Assembly: GCF_002807015.1 (NCBI RefSeq)
Contig: NZ_NIPO01000001.1
Location: 466,352-530,351, forward strand
Source of the DNA: Avrilella dinanensis
GTDB taxonomy: Bacteria; Bacteroidota; Bacteroidia; Flavobacteriales; Flavobacteriaceae
Reading direction: 5' to 3'
Length of the DNA: 64,000 bases
Shown: positions 15,235-23,830 of the stretch, in pieces
Layout: the number at the start of each line of letters is the position of its first letter
Numbering within the stretch: the first letter of the stretch is position 1
The notes under the pieces: model-generated
Databases searched by the model: none
Seen by the model: the letters and a program-made list of their open reading frames with translations, nothing else
Told to the model about the DNA's origin: nothing
Position numbers and translations under genes: made by a program

Positions 15235-15945
15235 ATGGGAAGAGCATTTGAATTCAGAAAAGCACGTAAGATGAAACGTTGGTCGGCAATGGCGAAAACG
15301 TTTACGAGAATCGGAAAAGACATCGTAATGGCGGTTAAAGAAGGTGGACCTAGTCCCGAAACAAATGCCCGTCTGCGTGCCGTAATACAAAATGCCAAAG
15401 CGGCAAATATGCCGAAAGACAACGTGGAACGTGCAATAAAAAGAGCCACAGACAAAGATACAGCAAACTATAAAGAGGTCTTATTTGAAGGCTATGCTCC
15501 GCACGGAATCGCAGTGCTTATCGAAACTGCGACTGACAACAATAACAGAACAGTTGCCAACATTCGCTCTTATTTTAACAAGTGTAACGGTACTTTAGGC
15601 ACACAAGGTTCTGTGGAATTTATGTTTGACCATAATTGTAATTTTACCATTCCTACCGATGACAGTATTGATTTGGAAGAATTTGAGTTAGAATTGATTG
15701 ATTTAGGTGTAGAAGAAGTTTTCAGAGACGAAGACGGTATTCACATCTATGCTCCTTTCGGCAGTTTTGGTGCAATACAAAAAGAACTGGAAGAAAGAAA
15801 CATAGAAATACTTTCTTCAGGATTTGACAGAATTGCACAAGTAACCAAAGAACTTAACGAAGAACAACAAGCTGATGTAGAAAAACTTCTGGAAAAAATC
15901 GAAGAAGACGATGATGTCCAAAATGTTTTTCATAATATGGCTTAG
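15235..15945 (+). CDS. yebC: YebC/PmpR-TACO1 family protein
   Basis: The 236-residue protein has the YebC N-terminus MGRAFEFRKARKMKRWSAM and then AKTFTRIGKDIVMAVKEGG, MPKDNVERAIKRA, and EGYAPHGIAVLIE, all family hallmarks, with an acidic C-terminal domain. YebC-family proteins were described as DNA-binding regulators (PmpR), but related members including TACO1 act on ribosomes and ease translation of proline-rich stretches. It therefore acts in the cytoplasm as a regulator or translation helper. It is a single gene ended by a strong terminator. Confidence 0.96.
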   Translation: MGRAFEFRKARKMKRWSAMAKTFTRIGKDIVMAVKEGGPSPETNARLRAVIQNAKAANMPKDNVERAIKRATDKDTANYKEVLFEGYAPHGIAVLIETATDNNNRTVANIRSYFNKCNGTLGTQGSVEFMFDHNCNFTIPTDDSIDLEEFELELIDLGVEEVFRDEDGIHIYAPFGSFGAIQKELEERNIEILSSGFDRIAQVTKELNEEQQADVEKLLEKIEEDDDVQNVFHNMA

Positions 15946-15982
15946 TCCCAAAAAAATAAGAAAAAACAACAAAGATAAGAAG

Positions 15983-16026
15983 CTCGGAATGTACAATATA
16001 GAGGTTGTGCATCTCGAGTTTTTTTT
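15983..16026 (+). terminator. Rho-independent terminator after yebC
   Basis: CTCGG-A-ATGTACAA (15983-15996) pairs with TTGTGCAT-C-TCGAG (16005-16018), one mismatch and two G-T pairs, 8-base loop, followed by eight T. It lies 38 bases after the yebC stop and only 12 bases before the next possible start codon at 16038. Confidence 0.85.
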
Positions 16027-16037
16027 GCTTACAGGAA

Positions 16038-16322
16038 ATGAACTATCTCAAAATATTAAATATTATTTTTTTGATTTTCAGCATTTTGTTGGCTTTGGGA
16101 AAAATTATAAAAGCTATTCAAACTAAAATGAATATGAACATTCCAATTGTTCCGGAGAATTTTATGATTAATATTATTTCTCAGGATATTGCCAAGGTTA
16201 TAATTATTTTCTGTGTTTTTTTATTTCAGTTAAAATTATATAGAGCAAAAAAGTATTTGTTTTCTATTCTTCTTTATATCGTGGTTGTTCTTATTTACAA
16301 TACAGGTTATTTCTTTTTATAA
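16038..16322 (+). CDS. Small membrane protein of unknown function
   Basis: From the ATG at 16038 (preceded by ACAGGAA) this gives 94 residues with three predicted membrane helices: about 4-20 (LKILNIIFLIFSILLAL), 46-64 (IAKVIIIFCVFLFQLKL) and 70-92 (YLFSILLYIVVVLIYNTGYF). A frame extension to 16005 would start within the yebC terminator, so I rejected it. It ends before a strong hairpin. No family was recognised. Its A/T-rich, Ile/Leu-rich composition could be a chance reading, but the matching terminator favours a real gene. How it is transcribed is unclear because the yebC terminator abuts it. Confidence 0.5.
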   Translation: MNYLKILNIIFLIFSILLALGKIIKAIQTKMNMNIPIVPENFMINIISQDIAKVIIIFCVFLFQLKLYRAKKYLFSILLYIVVVLIYNTGYFFL

Positions 16323-16337
16323 CGGACTATCAAAGAC

Positions 16338-16367
16338 AAAAAAGCCGGCTTTAAAAGCCGGCTTTTT
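16338..16367. terminator. Bidirectional terminator hairpin
   Basis: AAAAAGCCGGCTT pairs with AAGCCGGCTTTTT (16339-16367) with a minimal loop and T-runs on both strands. It separates the small membrane protein gene from the converging RND pump gene. Confidence 0.85.
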
Positions 16368-16398
16368 AACAACTGATTAAACCTAAATAGATAGCAAT

Positions 16399-19300
16399 TT
16401 ATTCTTTATCATTTTCATTATTATCAACCGCCATTTCATCTACAAAATTTTCGTTTTCTTCATAGTCGGCAGTCATTAATTCTGCATAGTCAGCTTTCTC
16501 TTTACCTCTTCTAATTCGGCGTCCGATACCATCAAAGATTGAGTAAACTACCGGCACAATAATTAGCGTCAGGAATAGTGATGAAATCAGCCCTCCGATA
16601 ATTACAATAGCCAAGCCTCGGTTCACATCTGCCCCGTCTCCTTGTGCCATTGCAATCGGAATCATTCCGATAACCATTGCAATAGTGGTCATCAAAATCG
16701 GACGAAAACGTGCATGGTTCGCTGCTATCAATGCATCGTACACGCTGTGACCGGATTCTATTCTATGATTGGCAAAATCCACGAGCATAATTGCGTTTTT
16801 CGCCACCAAACCAATCAACATAATGATACCTAAAATGGTAAAGATATTCAACGTTTGGTTTGTTAATGCAAGTAATAACAACGCCCCAATGAATGACAAC
16901 GGAATAGAAAACAAAATGATAAACGGTTTCGAAAAACTATCATAGAGAATGACCATTACTGCATATACCAAGAGAATAGATGCCAACAAGGCGATTCCTA
17001 AAGTACCGAAACCTTCGTCTTGGTTTTCTTTGTTTCCTCCCCATACGAAAGCAACGCCTGGTTTCAGCTCTAATTTAGAAAACTCTGCTTCCCATTCAGC
17101 AGCAATAGTTCCTTCTGATTTACCCACGACCTGTGCTTGCACTGAAACTGCTGGTGACTTATCACGACGTTCCAACAATGTTGGTCCTGACCCGTAAGAA
17201 ATATCAGCAAACTGCTCCAAAGTAATCGTCTGACCTTGTGAATTGATAAATTTCAGGTTTTTTACGTCGTCCATTGTTCCGCGTCCAATTTCGTCATAAC
17301 GGATATTGATGTCGTATTCTGTATCTCCTGCACGGTATTTCACATCGGTATTACCAGCAAAAGCGGTTTGCATTGTCATACCTACGGTAGCAACGTTCAG
17401 CCCTAAGGTATTCATTTTATCACGGTCTAATTGTACAACAACTTCCGGATTACCATCTTCCGAAGTTAACCGCACTTCGTTTGAGCCTGGAATTTTTTCC
17501 AGCAAATCAGCAGCTTTTCTTGCATATTCCAAGGCGTCTTCCTGTGAAGATGCGATTACTGTCAGCATCAATGGTGCCTGCTCTGCTCCCATCAATCCTA
17601 TGCTTACGGTTTTAACTTTAGCACCAATCAAAACGTTCTCCATTTCACGTTTTAATTTTGCTGCATACACCTTGGTAGGTTCTGTTTTGGTAAACTCTTC
17701 ATCAAGATAGATTTGAATTTCCGATTTATATTTTGTTCCACCGGCATTCATCATTCCATCAGAAGCCTGCCCTACTGTAGTAATCGTTTTTTCGATTTCC
17801 GGTTTTTGTGACAGATAAGCCTCTGCTTTCTGTGTTAGTATATTGGTTTGTTCGATAGATGCATCTTTTTCCAATTCAAACTGAATATAAAACTCGCCCT
17901 TATCATTTTCCGGAAAGAAACTCCCTCCTATGTATCCGCCAACAGCCAATCCTATCGAAGCAAAAAACAAAATTAATGTCACTAACAAAGAAATAACTTT
18001 ATTTCTACGTCTTTTTAACGACCATTCTAAAATGCCGGAAATTCCGTTGGTAAGTTTGGTTAATCCAGCTTCGAAACCGTATAATATCCTTCCGAAAAGT
18101 GAATGTTTACTGATATGTGATAACTTACCAAAACGAGAGTACAACCAAGGGACTAATGTAAATGACACAAGTAAAGACAATAATGTAGCTACAACTACCG
18201 TAATGCAGAATTGTCTTAAAATATCGGAAACCAATCCGGAAGACATAGCAATAGGTAAAAACACTACTACGATTACTAAAGTAATCGCTGTTACAGTAAA
18301 CCCGATTTCTTTCGCTCCGTCATAAGCAGCACGTACTTTGTTTTTGCCCATTTCCATATGACGGTGAATATTTTCAATTACCACAATGGCATCATCCACC
18401 AAAATACCAACTACTAATGACAAGCCTAATAAAGTCATTAAGTTTAGGGTATATCCAAATAGCAGTAACCCAATAAATGTACCAATTAGAGACAACGGAA
18501 TAGCCAATGTAGCAATACCGGCGTCACGCAAGCTGTGCAGGAAGAACAGCATAATGAAGGCTACCAATACAACGGCTATTCCTAAATCGACCATTACGTG
18601 ATTAGCTGAACTAATTGTATAATCAGTAGAATCCGACGCAATAGTAACTTTTACATTCTGTGCTTGGTAATCTTTCTGAATGGTCTCGATTGTTTTTTTC
18701 ACCATATCAGAAACTGATACTGCATTGGCGTCAGATTGTTTAAACACCTGCATTAATATCGTATTTTCCTGGTCGATACGGGCAATTTTTTCAATGTCTT
18801 TGATTCCATCCTGCACATCGGCAATATCGCTCAATCTAATCTGGGCTCCGCTTGGTGTTGTAATCGGTAAATTACGCATTTGTTCTAATGAGGTGAATTT
18901 ACCCGAAAGGCGAATTGTTGTCTGGTTATTCTGTGTTTTAATATTACCTGTAGGGAAATCCATATTGGAGGCTGCGATGAGTTGTTGAACCTGGCTAATG
19001 GTCAATCCATAACCGGCTAACCTTTCCGGATTAACACTCACTTGTATTTCTCGCTCCTCACCACCAATCAAATCCACTTTTGCAACTCCGTTAACTCGAG
19101 AGAAAATCGGTTGGATTTTTTGGTCTAATAAGTCGTATAATTCTTTTTCGGTAAGGTTTGATGTTACCGAAAGGTTCATAATCGGTACATCGTCCAAAGA
19201 GAATTTGTCGAGTGATGGTGTTTCTACATCGTCTGGCAAATCGTTTACGACAGCATTGATTTTCCGTTGGGCATCAGTCAACAGGAAATTGACATCTGCA

Positions 19301-19593
19301 CCTGTATTGAGCGTAATCATTACCACCGAAACACTTTCCATTGATTTGGATTCGATTTTCTTCACGTTTTCAAGCGATGAAACTGCATCCTCAATTACTT
19401 TGGTTACTGAAGTTTCTACTTCAGAAGGGGCCGCTCCCGGATAAACCGTTTGTACAGTAATCACGTTTATGTCAAATTTAGGTATAAGTTCATAGCCCAA
19501 ACTGAAATAAGACGCTATCCCTCCCAGGAGCATCAACGCAAACATTACGATGATAACACTAGGTCTTTTTATAGATATTTCTGATATTTTCAT
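16399..19593 (-). CDS. RND multidrug efflux inner-membrane transporter (HAE1/AcrB type)
   Basis: This 1064-residue proton-driven pump moves hydrophobic drugs from the inner membrane and periplasm out through a tripartite complex. It has the two repeats of the family: the first helix ISIKRPSVIIVMFALMLLGG, two large periplasmic loops, and the intramembrane Asp pair for proton relay in VVGILVDDAIVVIENI (about residues 395-410). A second set of helices follows (ARFRPILMTTIAMVIGMIP). Length fits AcrB/MexB relatives. The last ~35 residues are an acidic tail not usual in AcrB. It is the last gene of the TetR-TolC-MFP-RND operon, 72 bases after the adaptor gene. Confidence 0.96.
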   Translation of the reverse strand: MKISEISIKRPSVIIVMFALMLLGGIASYFSLGYELIPKFDINVITVQTVYPGAAPSEVETSVTKVIEDAVSSLENVKKIESKSMESVSVVMITLNTGADVNFLLTDAQRKINAVVNDLPDDVETPSLDKFSLDDVPIMNLSVTSNLTEKELYDLLDQKIQPIFSRVNGVAKVDLIGGEEREIQVSVNPERLAGYGLTISQVQQLIAASNMDFPTGNIKTQNNQTTIRLSGKFTSLEQMRNLPITTPSGAQIRLSDIADVQDGIKDIEKIARIDQENTILMQVFKQSDANAVSVSDMVKKTIETIQKDYQAQNVKVTIASDSTDYTISSANHVMVDLGIAVVLVAFIMLFFLHSLRDAGIATLAIPLSLIGTFIGLLLFGYTLNLMTLLGLSLVVGILVDDAIVVIENIHRHMEMGKNKVRAAYDGAKEIGFTVTAITLVIVVVFLPIAMSSGLVSDILRQFCITVVVATLLSLLVSFTLVPWLYSRFGKLSHISKHSLFGRILYGFEAGLTKLTNGISGILEWSLKRRRNKVISLLVTLILFFASIGLAVGGYIGGSFFPENDKGEFYIQFELEKDASIEQTNILTQKAEAYLSQKPEIEKTITTVGQASDGMMNAGGTKYKSEIQIYLDEEFTKTEPTKVYAAKLKREMENVLIGAKVKTVSIGLMGAEQAPLMLTVIASSQEDALEYARKAADLLEKIPGSNEVRLTSEDGNPEVVVQLDRDKMNTLGLNVATVGMTMQTAFAGNTDVKYRAGDTEYDINIRYDEIGRGTMDDVKNLKFINSQGQTITLEQFADISYGSGPTLLERRDKSPAVSVQAQVVGKSEGTIAAEWEAEFSKLELKPGVAFVWGGNKENQDEGFGTLGIALLASILLVYAVMVILYDSFSKPFIILFSIPLSFIGALLLLALTNQTLNIFTILGIIMLIGLVAKNAIMLVDFANHRIESGHSVYDALIAANHARFRPILMTTIAMVIGMIPIAMAQGDGADVNRGLAIVIIGGLISSLFLTLIIVPVVYSIFDGIGRRIRRGKEKADYAELMTADYEENENFVDEMAVDNNENDKE

Positions 19594-19601
19594 TGATATT
19601 T

Positions 19602-19660
19602 GGCTTTAGGCAATAAGCTTTAGGCGATAAGCTAAATACTTATGGCTTACAGCTTAAAGC
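19602..19660. repeat. Short imperfect tandem and inverted repeat within the efflux operon
   Basis: GGCTTTAGGCAATAAG, CTTTAGGCGATAAG, then TATGGCTTACAGCTTAAAGC form two near-identical 14-base units plus a complementary one, able to fold into a hairpin. It fills the gap between the adaptor and pump genes. Similar AAGC/GCTT-rich spacers are common in flavobacteria and may tune expression between the genes. Confidence 0.5.
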
Positions 19661-19665
19661 AATTT

Positions 19666-20724
19666 TTATTTAATGATTTCTACGGCAGCACCGTCGGTAA
19701 GATTAATTTGTCCGGAAACAATTACTTCAGCTCCTTTTTCAAGCCCGGAAACAATCTCAACATACTCGCCGAATGTTCTTCCGGAAACTACTTTAGTTAA
19801 AACTGCTTTACCATCTTTGTGGACAAAAATTTGGTTAGAACTTACACTTCCTACAAACGCAGCACGCGGAACCAATAAAACATTCGTCATCTGGCTGTCA
19901 CCAAAATAGGCATTTCCATACATTCCGGCTTTCAGCTCATTAGATGAAGTGTTCGCAATTTCCAATTCAACTGGGAAATTCAAACTTGCATCAGCTTTTG
20001 GTGCAATGAAAGATATTTTTCCGGTAAATTCTGTTTCAGCCAAAACGGGTGATTTTACCATCACAGATTGTCCTATTTTCAAAGTACCTACATTTTTTTC
20101 ATCTACATTAACTTTTAATTTTAATGTAGAAACGTTTACCACTTCAAATAATTCCATTCCCGGGTTTACATACGATCCCGGTTCAATATTTCTCTTGTTT
20201 ACAATACCGGAAAAAGACGCTTTAACATTGACATCGCCTGCTGAAATTTGTGCACTGCGAAGATTGTTTTTAGCGTTTTCCATCTGTAATTTAACCTGGT
20301 CTAACTGTTGTTTGGTTACACCACCTGTTGCATAAGCACTTTCAAAACGGGCAACTTCTGCTTCTGCATTGTTATAAACCGCCTGAGCGTTGGCAACATT
20401 TACGTTTTGCTGGTCGGCTTTGATAACTGCCAAAGTTTGACCTGCACTTACGCGTGAACCTTCATCAACCAAAACACGAGTAACCAATCCCGGAGTTTCT
20501 GCAGAAATTTTCACTTCCTGTTTCGGGGCAAATGTTCCGTTGGCGATGTACTGACCGTTAATTTCTCTAAAGTCAGCGGTTGCGGTACGCACAGCAACAA
20601 AACTGTTTTTTTGTGCTACAACGTCAGTTTGTGCTTTGTTTTCGGCTTTATGTTTGTTCAACATATACATAATTCCGGCTAATGCAGCCACGATAAATAT
20701 GCCTGATATAATTATTTTTTTCAT
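19666..20724 (-). CDS. Periplasmic adaptor subunit of RND efflux pump (HlyD/MFP family)
   Basis: The 352-residue membrane-fusion protein joins the RND pump to the outer-membrane channel. It has an N-terminal membrane anchor (residues 3-20), a lipoyl-like half motif VSAGQTLAVI, an alpha-hairpin (NAEAEVARFESAYATGGVTK onward), the second lipoyl half FSGIVNKRNIEPGSYVNPGM, and beta-barrel and membrane-proximal domains with VLLVPRAAFVG and GLEKGAEVIVSG. No cysteine lipid anchor is seen, so the helix anchors it. It lies 10 bases after the TolC-like gene and upstream of the RND gene in the same operon. Confidence 0.95.
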   Translation of the reverse strand: MKKIIISGIFIVAALAGIMYMLNKHKAENKAQTDVVAQKNSFVAVRTATADFREINGQYIANGTFAPKQEVKISAETPGLVTRVLVDEGSRVSAGQTLAVIKADQQNVNVANAQAVYNNAEAEVARFESAYATGGVTKQQLDQVKLQMENAKNNLRSAQISAGDVNVKASFSGIVNKRNIEPGSYVNPGMELFEVVNVSTLKLKVNVDEKNVGTLKIGQSVMVKSPVLAETEFTGKISFIAPKADASLNFPVELEIANTSSNELKAGMYGNAYFGDSQMTNVLLVPRAAFVGSVSSNQIFVHKDGKAVLTKVVSGRTFGEYVEIVSGLEKGAEVIVSGQINLTDGAAVEIIK

Positions 20725-20734
20725 AATTTGATTT

Positions 20735-22057
20735 TTATTCTTCGGTTAATGTTTGTAATTCTCCTTTTGCTTTAATTAATTGTATTTCCGCTAATTTATA
20801 GTCTAATAACGCATTGGTCTGATTGTTTTGTGCGTCGGCATACGATGTTTCTGCATCTAATAAATCGGTTAATGAAGCCAGACCGACTTTATAATTGTTT
20901 TCTACATTGTCCAATACTTCTTTGGCTAAATTCACATTCTCGTTTTGCGTGTTAAGACTAATTAAAGAATTATTTAACTGAGTAACGGCATTGCGTAAAT
21001 CTAAATCTAATGCTAATCGGGTATCACGTTTGTCGGCTTCCAATTTGTCAATTTGGATCTGTGCTTGTCGTGTTTTTGCACGAACCACACCACCATTAAA
21101 AATCGGAATTCTAAGACTAACCCCAACTGAAGCATAATCAGACCAATAAGCTCCCGGATAGGATTGAAACCACGGAAATTCATCTCCGATTCCTAAGTAA
21201 CCATAGTTAGCATTCAGGCTTAAACTTGGTAGTCCTTGTGCTTCTGTGGCTTTTTTATTCAAAGCCAATAACTCGCTTTGTTTTTCCAACAATTGAATTT
21301 CGGTTCTGTTTTCGATATTGATATTTTCATCAACCAAAACATGATGTGTTACTTCAAATGTATTCTCTGGCAATGCAATCGGGGTGCTGATGTCCATTCC
21401 GATTAAATATTTCAATGCATTTTCTTGTAACTCCAACGCATTAATCAACTGCTGACGAGAGCTATGCAAATTATTTAATGTAACATTGGTTCTGTCCAAA
21501 TCTATTTTTTTGGCTAATCCATTATCAAACAAGCTGCTAATAACATCACGTACTCTTGTTGTGTTATCAATAGTTCTGTTAATGGTTTTGAGCTGCGATT
21601 TGGTTTTATACACTTCATAGTAGCTATTCGCCACCTTTTCAACAACCTGCTCTTCGGTGAGTTGTGCATTTATCATATAAAACTCACGTGTTGTCTTAGC
21701 TGCTTTCAATCCCGTAAACACGGCCTGATTGAACAATTGCTGGTTAAGAGATACTACTGCTGTTGATTGCCAAGGTCTTCCCATTGCAATTACCATGCTT
21801 TCTCCCATAAAATCCATTGCGGTTTCCTGAAGAATAGCATTGTAGGTCAACCCTCCATCAATATTGATTTGTGGTAAAGCACTTGCACGAACTTCCTGTA
21901 TCTGGTACTCGCTGTTTTCAACGTCCAGACGGGCTTTGACCGCTTCGTTCTTATTTTGCAAAGCATAATTAACTGCTTCGCTCAAAGTCAAGGTGTTTTG
22001 TGCCTGCATTGTTATGGCAAACAAAGCGACTGTCAAAACATAAGTGAACTTTTTCAT
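20735..22057 (-). CDS. TolC-family outer-membrane efflux channel
   Basis: The 440-residue protein has a signal peptide (MKKFTYVLTVALFAITMQAQ) and the two long alpha-helical repeats of the outer-membrane efflux family: TLSEAVNYALQNKNEAVKAR near the start and VGLASLTDLLDAETSYADAQ near residue 390. It forms the trimeric outer-membrane duct of the efflux pump. It starts 14 bases after the tetR stop and is followed by the adaptor gene. Family identity is clear; the substrates of the pump are not. Confidence 0.95.
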   Translation of the reverse strand: MKKFTYVLTVALFAITMQAQNTLTLSEAVNYALQNKNEAVKARLDVENSEYQIQEVRASALPQINIDGGLTYNAILQETAMDFMGESMVIAMGRPWQSTAVVSLNQQLFNQAVFTGLKAAKTTREFYMINAQLTEEQVVEKVANSYYEVYKTKSQLKTINRTIDNTTRVRDVISSLFDNGLAKKIDLDRTNVTLNNLHSSRQQLINALELQENALKYLIGMDISTPIALPENTFEVTHHVLVDENINIENRTEIQLLEKQSELLALNKKATEAQGLPSLSLNANYGYLGIGDEFPWFQSYPGAYWSDYASVGVSLRIPIFNGGVVRAKTRQAQIQIDKLEADKRDTRLALDLDLRNAVTQLNNSLISLNTQNENVNLAKEVLDNVENNYKVGLASLTDLLDAETSYADAQNNQTNALLDYKLAEIQLIKAKGELQTLTEE

Positions 22058-22070
22058 TGATTAGATTTAT

Positions 22071-22679
22071 TTATTTGGTTTTGTTTAATAATTGTTCTAA
22101 AACTTTTAATCCCTTAGGGGTTACGATACCCCGCAAATGATATTCGGTAAATTTGAATTCCAAATCATCAATAGACTGAGTATTTTTGTTTATAAATTCT
22201 TCATTTTTGAAAAACGAAGTCGTTGCTGAGAAAAACGCTTGTGCGATAAATTCAATGTCAATTTCTTTGCGGTATAACCCTTGTTCCACGCCTTCTCGTA
22301 AATTTCTCAAAATCGTAAAATCCAGATCTTCATATCGTCGTTTTTCTATGCGTTCCGACAGCCTTGGATAGTATTTTTTAAACTGGAAAATTGTTGCCGG
22401 ATTAACATTATGCCCCAGCAATTCTTTGATACAGTTTTTCATTTCAAAATGTTCGTGAATCGGTGTTTCACATTTACCAACAATACACTTCATTTTATTC
22501 ATCGATGAATCATAAACATAATCCACAGTCGATTTAATCAATTCTTTTTTTGATGGAAAATGCTGATAAATTGTTTTTTTTGAAATCCCTAGTTCCATCG
22601 CAATATCATCCATCGTAACTGCCTTAAAGCCTTTGTCAATAAATAATTCAATTGATTTTTTTAATATTGTCTCTTTCAT
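22071..22679 (-). CDS. TetR-family transcriptional regulator of the efflux operon
   Basis: The 202-residue regulator carries an N-terminal TetR helix-turn-helix: AVTMDDIAMELGISKKTIYQ, then HFPSKKELIKSTVDYVYD (residues about 19-55). The C-terminal ligand domain is the type often paired with RND pumps in Bacteroidota. It is the first gene of the tetR-tolC-MFP-RND operon, so it probably represses its own operon and is released when a drug binds. A perfect 9-bp dyad at 22712-22739, just upstream of its promoter box, is a good operator candidate. The inducing ligand is unknown. Confidence 0.95.
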   Translation of the reverse strand: MKETILKKSIELFIDKGFKAVTMDDIAMELGISKKTIYQHFPSKKELIKSTVDYVYDSSMNKMKCIVGKCETPIHEHFEMKNCIKELLGHNVNPATIFQFKKYYPRLSERIEKRRYEDLDFTILRNLREGVEQGLYRKEIDIEFIAQAFFSATTSFFKNEEFINKNTQSIDDLEFKFTEYHLRGIVTPKGLKVLEQLLNKTK

Positions 22680-22699
22680 TTCTTCAAAAAATTTCGAGG

Positions 22700-22707
22700 C
22701 AAAATTA
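22700..22707 (-). promoter_or_regulatory. Bacteroidota -7 box TAATTTTG (tetR efflux operon)
   Basis: TAnnTTTG on the minus strand, 20 bases before the tetR ATG at 22679. The dyad at 22712-22739 covers the spacer and -33 region of this promoter. Confidence 0.6.
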
Positions 22708-22711
22708 CAAC

Positions 22712-22739
22712 GGAAACTTTAAATACCAAAAAAGTTTCC
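22712..22739. promoter_or_regulatory. Candidate TetR operator, 9-bp perfect dyad
   Basis: GGAAACTTT (22712-22720) and AAAGTTTCC (22731-22739) are exact inverted copies with a 10-base A-rich centre. It sits 32 to 60 bases ahead of the tetR start, over the upstream part of its promoter, and 70 bases before the next rightward gene. Position and symmetry suit a dimeric regulator; binding is inferred. Confidence 0.6.
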
Positions 22740-22779
22740 AAAGTTTTTTAAAAAATTATTTTACTGTTAAAAATTAGTT

Positions 22780-22787
22780 TACATTTG
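22780..22787 (+). promoter_or_regulatory. Bacteroidota -7 box TACATTTG (polyprenyl synthase)
   Basis: TAnnTTTG ending 22 bases before the ATG at 22810. Confidence 0.6.
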
Positions 22788-22809
22788 CAGTAATAATAAG
22801 TGTCCATTT

Positions 22810-23784
22810 ATGAATACCATTTCAGACTACAAATCTATTATTGCCGATTATATTGAATCCATCGAAATTGACAAAAAGCCCGACGAGCTGTATCAACCAA
22901 TTCGGTATATATTAAGTTTGGGCGGAAAACAAATCAGACCGGTGCTTACGCTTTTTGCTGCCGAAATATTCGGTGCAGCACATCAAAAGGCAATTTATGC
23001 CGCTACAGCCATCGAACTGTTTCACAATTTTTCACTGATTCATGATGATATTATGGACGAAGCTCCATTAAGACGCGGAAAAGAAACGGTACATCACAGA
23101 TGGGATACCAATACCGGGATTTTATCCGGCGATGCGATGTTGATTTTGGCCTATCAATATTTTGAAAACTACGAACCTTTCATTTTCAGGGAATTAGCAA
23201 AATTATTCAGCAAAACCGCTTTACAAGTTTGTGAAGGACAGCAATTAGATATCAATTTTGAAACCAGAAATGATGTTTCGATTGATGAATATATTCAGAT
23301 GATTGATTATAAAACCGCGGTATTGGTTGGTGCAGCTTTGGAAATGGGTGCTATCGTTGCGGAAGCTTCCAGCAAAAACCGACAAGACATCTATGATTTT
23401 GGCAGATATTTAGGTATCGCTTTTCAGTTGCAAGATGATTATTTGGACGCTTTTGGTGATACAGAAACTTTCGGAAAGCAGGTTGGTGGTGATATTTTGG
23501 AAAATAAAAAAACTTTCTTGTATCTGAAAGCGATGAAAAAAGGCAACAACGATGAACAAAAAGAATTGACAGAATGGTTTTCAACTACAGCCAACAACGG
23601 CGAAGAAAAAATTAAGCAAGTCAAGCTTATCTTCGAAAACACCAAAGCTACAGAAGACATACAAACTGAAATCAGAAAATATACCGACAAAGCTATCGAC
23701 ATATTGGACAAGTTGGCTATCTCTGATAATTACAAAAAAGAACTCCGGGATTTCTCACTTGAACTAATGAACAGAACAGTATAA
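22810..23784 (+). CDS. Polyprenyl diphosphate synthase (trans-isoprenyl)
   Basis: A 324-residue trans-prenyltransferase that condenses isopentenyl diphosphate with allylic diphosphates in the cytoplasm to supply chains for menaquinone or similar lipids. It has GGKQIRPVLTLFAAEIFG, the first aspartate-rich motif HDDIMDEAPLRRG (about residues 77-83, chain-length region before it), and the second QDDYLDAFGD (about 210-219). FSLIHDD just upstream is typical of medium to long chain synthases, but I cannot fix the product length. It has its own promoter and terminator and so is a single-gene unit. Confidence 0.93.
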   Translation: MNTISDYKSIIADYIESIEIDKKPDELYQPIRYILSLGGKQIRPVLTLFAAEIFGAAHQKAIYAATAIELFHNFSLIHDDIMDEAPLRRGKETVHHRWDTNTGILSGDAMLILAYQYFENYEPFIFRELAKLFSKTALQVCEGQQLDINFETRNDVSIDEYIQMIDYKTAVLVGAALEMGAIVAEASSKNRQDIYDFGRYLGIAFQLQDDYLDAFGDTETFGKQVGGDILENKKTFLYLKAMKKGNNDEQKELTEWFSTTANNGEEKIKQVKLIFENTKATEDIQTEIRKYTDKAIDILDKLAISDNYKKELRDFSLELMNRTV

Positions 23785-23812
23785 AAAAAACGAGCGTAAT
23801 GCTCGTTTTTTT
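23784..23812. terminator. Terminator after polyprenyl synthase gene
   Basis: AAAAAAACGAGC (23784-23795) pairs with GCTCGTTTTTTT (23801-23812), loop GTAAT. It begins at the last base of the stop codon and also serves the converging porin gene. Confidence 0.9.
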
Positions 23813-23830
23813 GTTTTAATAATACGATTA

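Noticed and set aside
17306..17710. 134-codon frame opposite the RND pump
   Set aside because: Antisense shadow; Ser/Thr-rich composition typical of the reverse frame of such genes.
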